The notes below the pieces were generated by a model. That model saw nothing but the letters and a program-made list of their open reading frames with translations, searched no databases and had not been told where the DNA came from. A stretch of DNA of 64,000 bases from Terana coerulea. Lineage: Eukaryota; Basidiomycota; Agaricomycetes; Polyporales; Phanerochaetaceae. The stretch is from NCBI GenBank assembly GCA_024811115.1, contig JAKOGH010000014.1:41677-105676 (forward strand), given 5' to 3'. Within the stretch, counting starts at the first letter, position 1, and the number at the start of each line of letters is the position of its first letter. The position numbers were made by a program, and so were the translations under genes. Positions 21,608 to 32,248 of this stretch are shown here, in pieces.

Positions 21608-22909
21608 TCAAGGCTGAACCTTGGGGGTGCTACCCTGATCAAGAAATTCGGCTAGATTGAAAGGCGGGGCACGCTAACTCGCCATGAGATAATATTGACC
21701 AATAACAATGTGTACGAGTTGCTCACCTCGACAGCGGTACCTTCCTGCGGCTTCTTTGCTGATTCTGCCTCCGTCGGACCTTCTTGATCCGACACAGGAG
21801 GGATACCGGCGGGACGTTTGTTTGGTGGAGGTAGGATAACCTCTTCGTCGTGCAGTGCCGACCATACAGTGCTTGTGTATCTCGTTGCTAGCTCAACATG
21901 AGATATGGTCGGTTGACCTGTGCGGTCTGCAGGGCAAGTCTTGTCAGTTGAGTAGTGGGGCATGGTGGTACACGGAACATACATAGAATGGCGCCTTCAA
22001 TCTGATCCGCGACAGCTTCTCTTCGGCCTTGTGAAAGATATGTCGCCATGCTGCTATTCTCCGGCTCTGGGTAGGCCAGCAGTGCGGTTACCTTCCCCAG
22101 TTCACCGATGTACACTGTGCGGTCAATCGCCTTTGGAAGCGAATGCGCTTCGGAGTAAAGCTTCTGAGCTTTATGCAGAAGAAGGTTTAATGGACCTTTC
22201 TCATGGGACCCGGGGTCGCTGCCAGCAGATTGAGTCTCTGCGGCGGAAGAAGACAGTGGTGGCGGCGATAGGGATACTTTTGACCCTGGGTGGTGGTAAG
22301 GCATGGGGACGGTACGAGCTGTCTCGATGAAGCCCAGGATACGAAGGTTGAGGAGGAGGTGCGCTGGATCAACGGAGCTCGAGGGTATGTACTTGAAGGT
22401 GTTCTCATCTATGGAGGAGGACGCGTCGGGGTCTGCGCTAGGGTCTGCTGCGAGGACGGAGGGGAAGTGCGTATTCAAGTGATTGATAGCGTCGTCCACC
22501 CTCCCAGAAAGTATATTGATGCGTATTTCTGCACAAAGTTACACGGACGTGTCAAGGACAACTGGGTCCGAGCACTCACCTCGTCTGAGCTCGGCCTGTC
22601 CCAGCCTACCCTCCATTGTTTCGAAAGTCTGTCCGAGCTCCCCTCGTACAAGGTAGCCATAACTTCGTCGCCGTCGTAATCAAGTTGCTTCACTGCAGAC
22701 TCTCTGACGAAAGTCCGGGCAGTGCTTGTGAACGAGTTATGGCATAGGTAGTCGAAGACCAAAGTGCGCTGCGAAAGTGCCTCGTGTTAGCTCACTGAAG
22801 GGGGTAACGCCGTCAGTCAACATACGAGCTCGTCTGGCGTCGGTGAAAAGAATCTCTTGCTCTCAACGCCAGGCTTCTCCTTGGACGGAGGGGACCACCG
22901 CTTGTGCAT
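21608..22909 (-). CDS. LisH-CTLH-CRA domain protein (RanBPM/Gid-like)
   Basis: Scaffold-type protein with the domain order of RanBPM and GID/CTLH E3-ligase subunits, lacking a SPRY domain. Exon 1 is 22909-22826 (MHKRWSPPSKEKPGVESKRF...). After an intron, exon 2 starts at 22768 with the LisH motif RTLVFDYLCHNSFTSTARTF. The CTLH part is IRINILSGRVDDAINHLNTH then FPSVL. A long Ser/Pro insertion follows (HHPGSKVSLSPPPLSSS). The CRA part contains LNLLLHKAQKLYSEA, YIGELGKVTALLAYPEP and ISHVELATRYTSTVW. The last exon reads RAPPFNLAEFLDQGSTPKV and stops at 21608. Between the LisH and CTLH parts (about 22648) the frame changes at GAGGGGAGC. Only a 35-nt intron (GTTATGG to GGACAG) or a one-base indel explains it. 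Confidence 0.75.
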
Positions 22910-23327
22910 GGTGGTGGAAAGCGGGAAAGGGTCCCGAGGCGCTTAGCGCACATGCGTGTGTGCGCCATGACGCGTGGGAGACAGCTTTGAGTTTGACTGC
23001 CTTCCAAGGGGTAGGCAGGTATAAGCGCCCGTACATGGGGGCGGGGGAGGGGGTCCCTCAAGGGCCCTTAGCAACATTTTATTTTGGGACCTTGTATTTC
23101 AAAAATAAGTACTTGTACGCTCTCCTGCGATGCTGTAGACACTATACAAGCTCGAAATACAGGTCCCTGCTCGACACACAGAGTGAAGAGGCATAATCAC
23201 CCGGAAAGGAAGGTAACAGTCACGCTTATCACACCTTGTTACATGTAACTCATCACCTGTCACCTCACACTGGCACTGCTTCTTCGCCGCTCATGTCCCG
23301 GTGGGAAGGCCGCAACCAAACGAGTGG
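22910..23327. other. Promoter of the LisH gene and left repeat flank
   Basis: Contains the first copy of GGGGTCCCTCAAGGGCCCTT at about 23053-23072, preceded by gacgcgtggga at 22970. No coding segment was accepted here. Confidence 0.4.
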
Positions 23328-24691
23328 ATGATGTGGAAGAAGAAGGCTGCACCGGATGCAGACGAGGTACGTCGCATTGTCAATTGGGATGAATGAGACT
23401 CATAATTGACCCTCATTCGCATTCAAACAGGATACAAGCGATCCACAACAACATCGCTTCTACGACGCGTGCGACCGACATGTCAAGCTTGCCGGGGCGG
23501 CGATTTCAACTGGAAGCAGCATCTCAACAGCGGCAGCCAAAAGAAAGCAGAAGCGGCGAAGAAAGGTCGCACGTTTATAACAGGATTTTTCCGGCGCAAC
23601 TCGCCACCCTCCGCTGGCCCCTCCGAAGCGGCCGGGCGTACAAACTGGGTGCCGGGTGTTCCAGAGGCAAGTACATTCGCTCGCTTGAACTAGTTTCCAT
23701 GTACTATGACTGGCCCTACGTTTATAATTGACCCACCTTTTATAATTTCGCTTTCCTGCGCTCCCTTGCAACTCGTTGGTGCCCAGAATTTTTCTACAGA
23801 TCCTTCGAGGATGCTTCTAAGCGACTGCCGACTTGTTTTGTGCAATTTCGTGAGCGGGAGGGATAGGAATTTTGGTGAAGCTCAAATGACGGCCGTTTGC
23901 AAGAACCAGCCCATTTGGCGCTAATCATCCTATCGACCAATCCGCATGCAGGATCATCGCTGAATTGGGGAATTCTGTGATGCCGCCCATAATTTTGAAA
24001 GGTGGGCTCTCTCGAAAGAGCGTCTCCCATTCGCCCTACACTCGTCTTAAAAATACAAAGAAAATACAGGTATGTAGGCAAGGTAGTATTGCACTGGTAT
24101 ACCAGGATTTATGAGGAAAACTGTAGTAACGCAGGAGCAGCACCTTAAAGAGTAGGAGTCCTTATAAACGTGGGGCCAGTCATAGTAATATTTACCATTT
24201 ATTCAGGTACCTACAACACAATCGGAGCCAGCGCGTACAGCCACCCCCGAGTCCGACCTATTCCCTGCATGGATGCAAGAACTCTGGGATCTAGCACGGG
24301 CCCTGCCTCCAACCGTACCTGCCGTTGACGCAGTGCCGCACGACAACGCGCTTCTGAGCCTTCAGACCACGGACATCGGAATGACACTGGCCGCAGATCC
24401 TGACGCCGATGCATGGGAACTCATTTCGCGTGCGTTGGCCTCACCAGCAACCCAAGGGGTAAGTGGTTTTGCAGCGATGAGTGCCAAAATATATCGGCGG
24501 AAGGGGAAAAGGGAAGCCAAGGAAGCGTAGACGTCGCATTTGAGCTTGGATCCTTTGTAAAGTGCTTTATTCCAAGTCCACGACATGTGAAGGCACTGGT
24601 ATGCCTTGAAATGAATGGCGAGTTACCATATCTGGACGCGTGGGAACGTTCGGCGTTCGCCGAGGGGGTGGGGGGTCCCTCAAGGGCCCTT
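23053..24691. repeat. Direct-repeat pair bracketing a decayed gene
   Basis: ggggtccctcaagggccctt occurs at about 23053-23072 and again at about 24672-24691 in the same orientation. Each is preceded by a gacgcgtggga box and a G-run and followed by an 'attttatttt' stretch. The intervening 1.6 kb holds the pseudogene at 23328-24529. The pair may be long, decayed terminal repeats of a mobile element or a duplicated promoter. Confidence 0.45.
23328..24529 (+). pseudogene. Decayed transposon-type gene with a zinc-finger-like N-terminus
   Basis: Start MMWKKKAAPDADE, then an intron (GTACGT to AACAG) and DTSDPQQHRFYDACDRHVKL. One base is then missing (CTTGCC, about 23487) before CRGGDFNWKQHLNSGSQKK and GRTFITGFFRRNSPPSAG. 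The arrangement C-x2-H...C...W-x2-H followed by an 'I-T-x-F-F' tract resembles the N-terminal region of multicopy, transposon-associated genes of Agaricomycetes. The next exon (from 24207) reads SDLFPAWMQELWDLARALPP and DIGMTLAADPDADAWELIS, and ends prematurely at 24529. The joining intron is about 540 nt, ten times the local norm, with a GC donor (GAG|GCAAGT). I could not name the transposon family. Confidence 0.45.
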
Positions 24692-24858
24692 ACCTAACTT
24701 TCATGGCGTCACGTACAATATTTTATTTTTGCATACCCCTTGCTGCCTTCGCTGCGGCCACCGCGACCACTTCCGTCTGCGACACATTCATCTCGTCGTA
24801 CATGCTGTACTGATTTTAATTCAGCTTCCTTATCATACTCTTGCTGCTCCTGTCCCCC

Positions 24859-27800
24859 ATGCCACCAGAGTGGCTGTACAAGGCCTTCGACGCGTTCGCA
24901 ACCGGCGAGGACGACGATGGCCAGCCCAAGCTACCACCCGGTACACCGCCTACAAGTACGCGATATGCTCTGGGGAAACTTGGCAGCTCTAATTTTATGT
25001 GATTCACAGTGAGATACGACGGGCCGTGGTTTACGACGCAACTTACGCTCTCAGCTACGATCGGAATCTTCTCCTTCCTCATTTTCTCCTACTGTCGTAC
25101 AAGATGGCCGCTACTATTTGCGCCCCGCACAAAACTCAAAGGTACGTCCATGTCTTCTTGAGGTTTGTGTAGCTTGATGGACGTGTTCGCTAGCCTTCTC
25201 GCCCCATGACGCTCATATACACAACGCGTTCTTTGGATGGATTATACCCACAATCAAGATATCCGAGTACACCGTCCTCCAAATAGTCGGCCTCGATGCT
25301 GCTGTGGTGCGTCGGTCGAACGCTGACGCAGACTGAAGTATACTGAGCTGCTACTAGCTCCTCGGTTTCTACAAGATGGCTTTCCAGCTTTTCTCTGTTT
25401 GCTCAGTATTCGCTGCACTTATTCTAATGCCGATAAATCTGAAGGTGTGTTCCTTCATGTTGTTATATGCGCGTGATCTTGAATCACGATATAGCATAAC
25501 ATCGACATCGGGGATGGACACGACGATGACACGGAAGAGAGACTCAAGTTCATGGCAACTGCACCGAATTCTACAATGCCCGCTCCCGGACAAGACTGGC
25601 TGGACCTTATTAGCGACGCGAACTCCTACCTCTCCCTCCACCTCCTCTTCACTTACCTGTTCACCATCTTCACGCTCTATTTCATTCATCGCAACTATAA
25701 AAAGTTCGTACGAGCCCGACAACTATTCTCCCTGGAGCTAGTGCACTCTATCGCAGCGCGGACGGTCATGATTACCAGCCTCCCACCCCAACTCCGAAGC
25801 GAACGCGCCTTGGCGGAGTACTTTGAGGGTATGAATCTGGCTGTGGAGAGCGTCAGCGTGTGCAGGGAGGTGCACTCACTCAAACAGCTCCTTGATAAGC
25901 GCACCGAAGCGCTCTTGAAACTCGAGTCTGCGTGGGTAGACTACCTTGGCAACCCCTCGCGCGCAGCACAAGTGGACTCAGTGACAGGTCCGCTGGTTGA
26001 CATTGAAGCCCTCGGTACAGAAGACCAGCGTAACAAGCTCGTCGTGCCAAATGCCAAGCGACCGACCCTGCGACCTGGATTCCTGAAGCCCGCAGTAGAT
26101 GCAATACAGCACCTGGAAGAGGAATTCAAGGAAGCCGATGAGCGCGTGCTCCAACGCAGACGCACAGGCAAGTTCAAGGCGACACAAGCCGCCTTCGTAA
26201 CGTTCGAGAAGATGTCGAGCGCGGTGAGCGTCCTTCCAATACTGTCTCATAATATCGCTGACCGCGCAGAACCCAGCAAATCGCTGTGCAAACGGTGTAC
26301 GCCCCGCACCCGCAAGAGTGCCTCACACACCTCGCGCCCGAGCCGCGCGACATCATCTGGTCGAATATGAGCATGACGCCCGGACAGCACTTCGCGCGAG
26401 AGTGGGTAGTGCTCGGTGCGATGGGCGTGCTCCTCTTCTTCTGGATCATCCCAGTCGCGTCGCTCGCGGGTCTGCTGAGCTACCAGGAGATCAAGAAGAC
26501 GTGGCCTGCGCTCGCTCGCCTTATTGATGCAAATGCGCAGGTGGCGGCGATCGTGCAGAACTCGCTACCCTCTGTGGCAGTTATCTCTCTGAACGCTTGC
26601 TTGCCCTTCCTGTTGGAAGGTACATTATTTTTCTGCGCGTAATCAGTCCGGTTACTGAGTATATGCGTCATAGGTCTCACGTACATGCAAGGATATCGGG
26701 CTCGCAGCTGGATAGAGTTCTCCTTACTCAAGAAGTAAGCTGCGTTTAATGTTAAAGAGCTTACCGCTGACGATGTATGGCAGATATTTTCTCTTCCTGC
26801 TCGTCAACGTGGTCTTCATCTTCCTGTTCGCGAGTACATACTGGCAACTTATCCGCGACCTGGCAAATTCACCCGCCAAGATTCCGGAGAAGCTGGCCAC
26901 TGCGCTGCAGCAGGGTAATGCGAGGTTGGCTTATGTTTGGTTTGATTGCATCTGGTTGTGGCTGAGCATGAGTGCAGGCACTTCTTCGTATCCTACGTGA
27001 TCCTGCAGGGAATTGGTCTTATGCCGCTTCAGCTACTTAACCTTGGCGTCATCATACCAAGGATGTTCTACCGGATGTTCATTACCCGGACACCTCGAGG
27101 TATGCACCCACCCCAGTCCACTTCATGTTTGCTCAATTCGCTCGTTCCGTAGATTACGCAGAGCTCAACGCGCCACCTATGGTCAACTACGGAGTAGTCT
27201 ATCCACAAGCAATATTGATCTTCACCATCACCCTACTCTACAGCGTCATCCAACCCCTCATATTGCTCTTCGGCGCGATCTACTTCGGTGTGGCCTACGT
27301 GGTCTATAAGTACAAGCTTCTTTTTGGTAGGGCGCCAACCTTCTCATTATTTACTCACGATTCTAACAATGCTCTCAGTTTTCTACAAGCCATACGAATC
27401 TCAGGGTCAGGCCTGGCCTATCACTTTCGCTCGGCTCATCTGGGGCGTGATGATCTACCTCATCTTCATGTCCGGGATCTTCATCTTGCGCAAATCGTAC
27501 ATCCTCTCCACGCTACTCGCGCCTCTTCTCGCGGGCACACTGCTTTGGGCGTGGTACATCGACAAGAAGTTCAAGCCGATGAGTAAATACGTCAGCTTGA
27601 GCTCAGTATATGAAGTGCAAAGGGGCGAGGACAGCGCGGAAGTCACGCGTTTACGTGCGGGCCATCCAGTGACGTGGTCCCAGAGTTACTTGAACCATCG
27701 GCGGTACGCGCAAAATGACGATACTCTGTATGTGGCACCGGAGGATGAGCGGACGGACTACGTGAGTGTGATGTGATTCGCTTATACTGCCCTTACTGAC

Positions 27801-28492
27801 AGTATATGCAGTCACAGCCGCCGATGGCCAATTGGTACACAGGCGTACTGAAGTGAGTATCCGTACTATCACGTATGCTCGGCACGCACTGACTTCTTTT
27901 TAGCACGGGCAAGCGACGATATGGTCATCCGGCGCTGAACGGAGTCCTACCTCAACCATGGTTGCCGCTTAAGAAGGGGCAGAGTATCCGCAACGGCCCT
28001 CCTGCAGCACCGAATGCCTCGCCGTCCGACACCACACCAGCCGTAGTGCTGACACTTAGGAAGCGGTACAGCACTCTGCGTCCCGGCGCCGAGCCCTCTC
28101 GTCCCCGACGGGCCTCAACAGTCGAGGTTCTCGCGCGCGACGTCGACGCCGTGGCGGTCGACCCGTGGCGCGATGCGCCGAGCCCGACGTCCACGCGTCC
28201 CCGGCAGACGCTGAACCACCGGCTGAGCTTCGACCACGCGTCGGGCGTGATCATGCTTCCCGACAACGGCGAGTGGCTGGACGACGAGGAGAGTGACTCG
28301 GACGAGGACCTCGGCACGATGCGCGATCTGCCAGTGGACACGCCTCCCGCGGAGTCGCCGGAGCATGAAAGGGCGGCGACGGAGACGACGGCGCTGCACC
28401 GCACGTCGAGCTCGCCGAATACCGTGCGACGGTACGGTACGTACTACCACCACCCTGAGAGACGCAAGCGGGTGAACTCGACGGCGCTGTGA
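24859..28492 (+). CDS. CSC1/OSCA-type (DUF221) cation channel
   Basis: Multi-pass channel of the CSC1/TMEM63/OSCA superfamily: calcium-permeable, osmotic- or mechano-gated, in fungi usually at the plasma membrane or a vesicle membrane (family knowledge). It begins MPPEWLYKAFDAFATGEDDD. The first helix is TLSATIGIFSFLIFSYCR, followed by RTRWPLLFAPRTKLK, the family's late-exocytosis/N-terminal domain. A cytosolic domain follows: HSIAARTVMITSLPPQLRSE, then ALAEYFEGM and the long charged helix ERVLQRRRTGKFKATQAAFV. EPRDIIWSNM precedes the core helices, which include WIIPVASLAGLLSY, SLPSVAVISLNACLPF, FLLVNVVFIFLFASTYW, LIFTITLLYSVIQPLILLF and MIYLIFMSGIFIL. The tail after about 27960 is Ser/Pro/Asp-rich and ends YYHHPERRKRVNSTAL. 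Around eleven short introns. Confidence 0.9.
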
Positions 28493-28768
28493 TACGGGTG
28501 CACGGACATGGGTCTGGCTCATGAATCTTTAAGACATTTCACGACACATACGTACATTTATAAATCGTTTGTTGGATTTACATACATATCCTCGTCTAAT
28601 ACACTCGGGTTATGGACTTGAAGTGGGTGTGTGACGGAGAACGGGTGACTGAGACGCGTTGTGTCACTGTGTGACGTTACGTTCCCGCGTAAAGTTTGGC
28701 GCGACCTCGACTCTCATTTGGACCACGACCTCCGCTTTGACCATCCTTTCATACCAAAATCATCGAAA

Positions 28769-29920
28769 ATGAGCCAATGCAAGTAACACCTGAAGAACTG
28801 CTGGAACGACCGCTAACCCTGTGATGCAGACGACTACTACTCGAACAACACCAACGGCGGTGGTGGCGGTGGTGGCGGTGGTGGCGGATGGATGAAGGAC
28901 TCACCCATGGACAGTCCTGGAGGCGCGGAACGCGTGAGCACAACTCCTTACATCCTTCTGAGCAGTTTTATGAGCGACACAGAGGCAAGCAGCGCAACAT
29001 GGGCTGAGGCCAGTTACTATCAAGCAACTCCTGAGTGCCACGCAGTCGCATGCGGACGCAGACTTCAAGATTGACGGAGTCGAACTAGGACAGGTGAATG
29101 TTGCGAATCTATAAAGATTTGAAGAGACTAAAGGGTATCTGCAGATAACTGTGGTGGCGCAAGTACTCCAAGTGAAGAACCAAACAACAAACAGCGTGTA
29201 CACGCTCGACGACGGTACTGGGAAGTTCGAGGCCCGACATTGGGTGGATGTCTCTGCAAATGAGGAGGACAACGGGATCAAGTGCGTCGAAGCTTTTCTG
29301 TATTTGATATACGCTGATGTGGCACAGCGAGAATACATACATTCGTGTCATGGGCTCCCTGAAGTCATTCGGCGGCAAGACATACGTAAATGCCACGCAC
29401 GTACGGGCGAGCAAGGACCCTCACGAGCCATACTTTCACGTATTGGAGGCAATGACTGTCAGTCGGATCATGTCACACGGACCAGTATGTCTCTTTCCTC
29501 CACTCTCGTACCGTCTCTAATCACCCATGTTGTGCGAACAGCCTGCCGGGCCTGGTCAACAAAACGGCCGCGCCGTCACTCAGAATCAGAACAGTCAAGC
29601 GAACGGCGCGTCAGCGTACACCGCCGCGCCATCCAAGCCAGCGGCCGGAAACAATAACCAATGGGGATTCCTTCCGGAGCTTCAGAGGAAGATTGTCGAG
29701 TTTATCTTGCACCACCCCCAGCGAACCTCGACAGGTGTCCCTGTTGGTGACATCGCACGCATGGCAGGCGGAGATGCGAACGCCATTAGGTGGGTGTCCT
29801 TGCTTACGCTTGCACGCAGACGTATTGACCGAGTCTTCCAGTACTGCACTTGACGCTCTCATGGACGAAGGGCACGTCTACACCACTTCAGACGAGACCT
29901 TCTTCGACGTATCCCTCTGA
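28769..29920 (+). CDS. RFA2: Replication protein A 32-kDa subunit (RFA2)
   Basis: Middle subunit of the ssDNA-binding RPA heterotrimer, nuclear, used in replication and repair. Exon 1 is only ATGAGCCAAT (28769-28778). The intron 28779-28829 has a GC donor (GCAAGT) and CAG acceptor, giving MSQYDDYYSNNTNGG, a poly-Gly tract and WMKDSPMDSPGG, the phosphorylated N-terminus type of this family. The OB fold contains FKIDGVELGQ, ITVVAQVLQVKNQTTNSVYT, LDDGTGKFEARHWVD and KTYVNATHVRASKDPHEPYF. A Gln/Asn/Ala linker leads to the winged helix: FLPELQRKIVEFILHHPQ, VPVGDIARMAGGDANAI and STALDALMDEGHVYTTSDET, ending FFDVSL. A divergent RPA32-like gene follows 360 bases downstream on the same strand. Confidence 0.93.
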
Positions 29921-30279
29921 AGAACACTTCCCGTCTTTGCCCAGTCTGAGTCTATTAATGTTCGTTTTGTCATTGCTGTCTTGCTGGCTGTAGCCCGTGT
30001 CTCCCGAGTCGCGTCGCGTAACAACATACTCCTATTTGTATCATATTATCGTACCGTTTACCACTCTATATGGGTTACCAGGTTTTCTTGACAGGTTCAA
30101 CGGCTGAGAATGCTCTGTTGAGAGGCCTTGGCCGTCCTCGCTATATGCGCCTCGTGTCCCTAATTAAGCGTGTGTGCAACTTAGTTTGTGATCCCCGTGT
30201 ACATTATAAGTCCTTCTACCACGACCTCCGCGTCCTCGCTTGCCTCTGCACCCCATCCATCCCTTAGACCTAATCAGCC

Positions 30280-31765
30280 ATGGCGGACGAGATGGATTCC
30301 GAGATGCAAGAGGCCGGCAGCGAGCCCGAGCTGAACGAGACCACCGCGGACGCATCATCGGCCCCATCAGTCGGTCTCTTTCCGTCTCTTACCACCACCC
30401 ACCACTTACTTACGTAACTCATCCTGGTTCGAACGATAGAAAGGTGCTCTTCGTCCAGTCACACTACGGCAGGTTGTAGAGGCGAAGCAGGCGTACCCGG
30501 GGAAGGATGCGCCGTGGTATCTTGCAGATGGGAGCACTCAGCTGAAGAGCGTGCGTCCCTGCCATACCTCCACCCTTCACCCCATTGTATCTAACATGTT
30601 GCAACCAGGTTCACGTCGTCGCCGCGGTCATTAAAGAGGGCCACAAGCCCGGGAGCCGTATGGCATGGTACAGGCTCTCGGACGGGACGAACGCGCGCGA
30701 AGTCTCCGCGCTGCGCTTCATCGACCCAGCCGGCGCCGACCCGCTCGTCCTGCCCGGCTCGAAGGACAACGCGCCCGTGCTAGAACCGCATTTTCGGTAT
30801 GTGCGGATCACGGGCACGCTCAAACGCGAGCAGCAGAAATTCGGGGGGAGCCCGAATAGCATCAACGTCGTGACGTTCCAGCTCGTCGCGGACCCCCATG
30901 AGCCGTTCACGCACATCCTGAGCGTCTTACATCGGGAGGTGCTCGCACAGAAGGGGCTGCCGGTGCGTTCTCTTACCCCTCAGTCGGGGAATTCTACCTG
31001 ACAAGAGTCTACGCGCAGCCGCCTGAGGTGCTACAGGCCCTGCCAGAACACATCACCATTCCCTCCGGGGCTCCACCAGCCAGAATCCGCAATGCGGACG
31101 CCCCGCCATCTCCTCAACCGCCTCCCCAATCTGCTCACGCCCCGCCGCCCCGTCCTAGCACCCCGCCACGGGCAGGTGCTCCGCCGACGCCAGATGCGAC
31201 CCCCGTCCGCCAGGCAGGACGGCAGGCAGAGGAGCCGTCCTCGCCACGGCGCCCCGCGACGGCTTCCCCCGACGGCGAGCCCGCTGCGAAGCGTCCCACG
31301 CCCGCTACGCCGCAGAAAGCACCCCGGCCGCCGCCCACACCGCCTCATACGCCCGCACGCGCCGCCGGTTCCGCCGCCGGCCCAAGCACGTCGCACGCCC
31401 ACGCGCCGCGCTCACCGTCGCCACCGCCGCGCCCCGCGCCGATGCTCGACCCCTTCTCGCACCTGCCCAGCCTGGAGCGCGAGGTGCTGATTCGAGTCAT
31501 GGCCGTGCCGTGGATCGCCGTGGGGCCGCTCGCGGAGAGCCTGCGGGTGGAGGAGGGGGTGATGGACGGGGAAAGCATTGTGTGCGTCGCACCTCATGTG
31601 TCGAAGAGTGTCTGGGCTGTACTGACGATGTTCGTGGACAGCGATGCTCTGGACAACCTGCTGGACGGCGGGTACGTCGAGGCTGACGCGGAGGGGCAGC
31701 ACTATCGCTATATTGAGCCCAAGGAAAGCGGCCGATGTATACGCTGGACCGTGACGCTGACATGA
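30280..31765 (+). CDS. Divergent RPA32-like paralogue with Pro-rich linker
   Basis: Tandem neighbour of RFA2. Exon 1 is 30280-30369 (MADEMDSEMQEAGSEPELNE...). Exon 2 starts at 30473 with VVEAKQAYPGKDAPWYLADG, and exon 3 reads VHVVAAVIKEGHKPGSRMAW and YRLSDGTNAREVSALRF. These line up with the RFA2 OB-fold order (V-V-A-x-V, then Y-x-L-x-DGT). YVRITGTLKREQQKFGG and FQLVADPHEPFTHILSVLH then match RFA2's VRVMGSLKSFGG and DPHEPYFHVLE. A linker of about 130 residues, extremely rich in Pro/Ala/Ser (31060-31440), precedes a winged-helix-like end (FSHLPSLEREVLIRVMAV, LDNLLDGGYVEAD). An RPA32-type or Stn1-type ssDNA-binding role is inferred, not shown. Stop at 31763-31765. Confidence 0.7.
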
Positions 31766-32248
31766 ACTAGGTCGCAACTTGTTTTCTTGGGTTTGGAAAG
31801 GTTTTGCAAAGGAAAGAGGAAGTGTCCAAGAGCATAATTGTACTATACTGCTTTGTATGACTGTATTTCTAGGCTCGAGCCGCTCGACGCATATCAACAA
31901 GCTACGATTCCTGCTGCAGTGGGAGAAAGACAGATGTGGCACTCAACTGCACACAGAGTGAGATGTCTTACGTGGTCTTATGCAGATGTTACGTTCGGCT
32001 GCTCTTTATTCAAAGACATGCAATAAATCATAAAAATACAGTGCATGACCCAAAATACAGCAAAACTACATTATGGTATATGCTCTATCGTACACATCGT
32101 CGTCTGTCGTCGAAAGCACTTTGTTACGTGCGAATCATGGTTGTACATTCGGAGAAGATTATTGTATGCGAGGAGTAGGGTATCTTGTGCTGTTGGTGAT
32201 GATGATAGTGGGAGGAATAATCGTGGAGTAGGAGTTGCCCCATGAGAT
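31766..32248. other. Convergent intergenic spacer
   Basis: 3' flanks of the RPA32-like gene and the permease. AT-rich, with aataaa-like signals near 32025-32035. No gene recognised. Confidence 0.4.
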
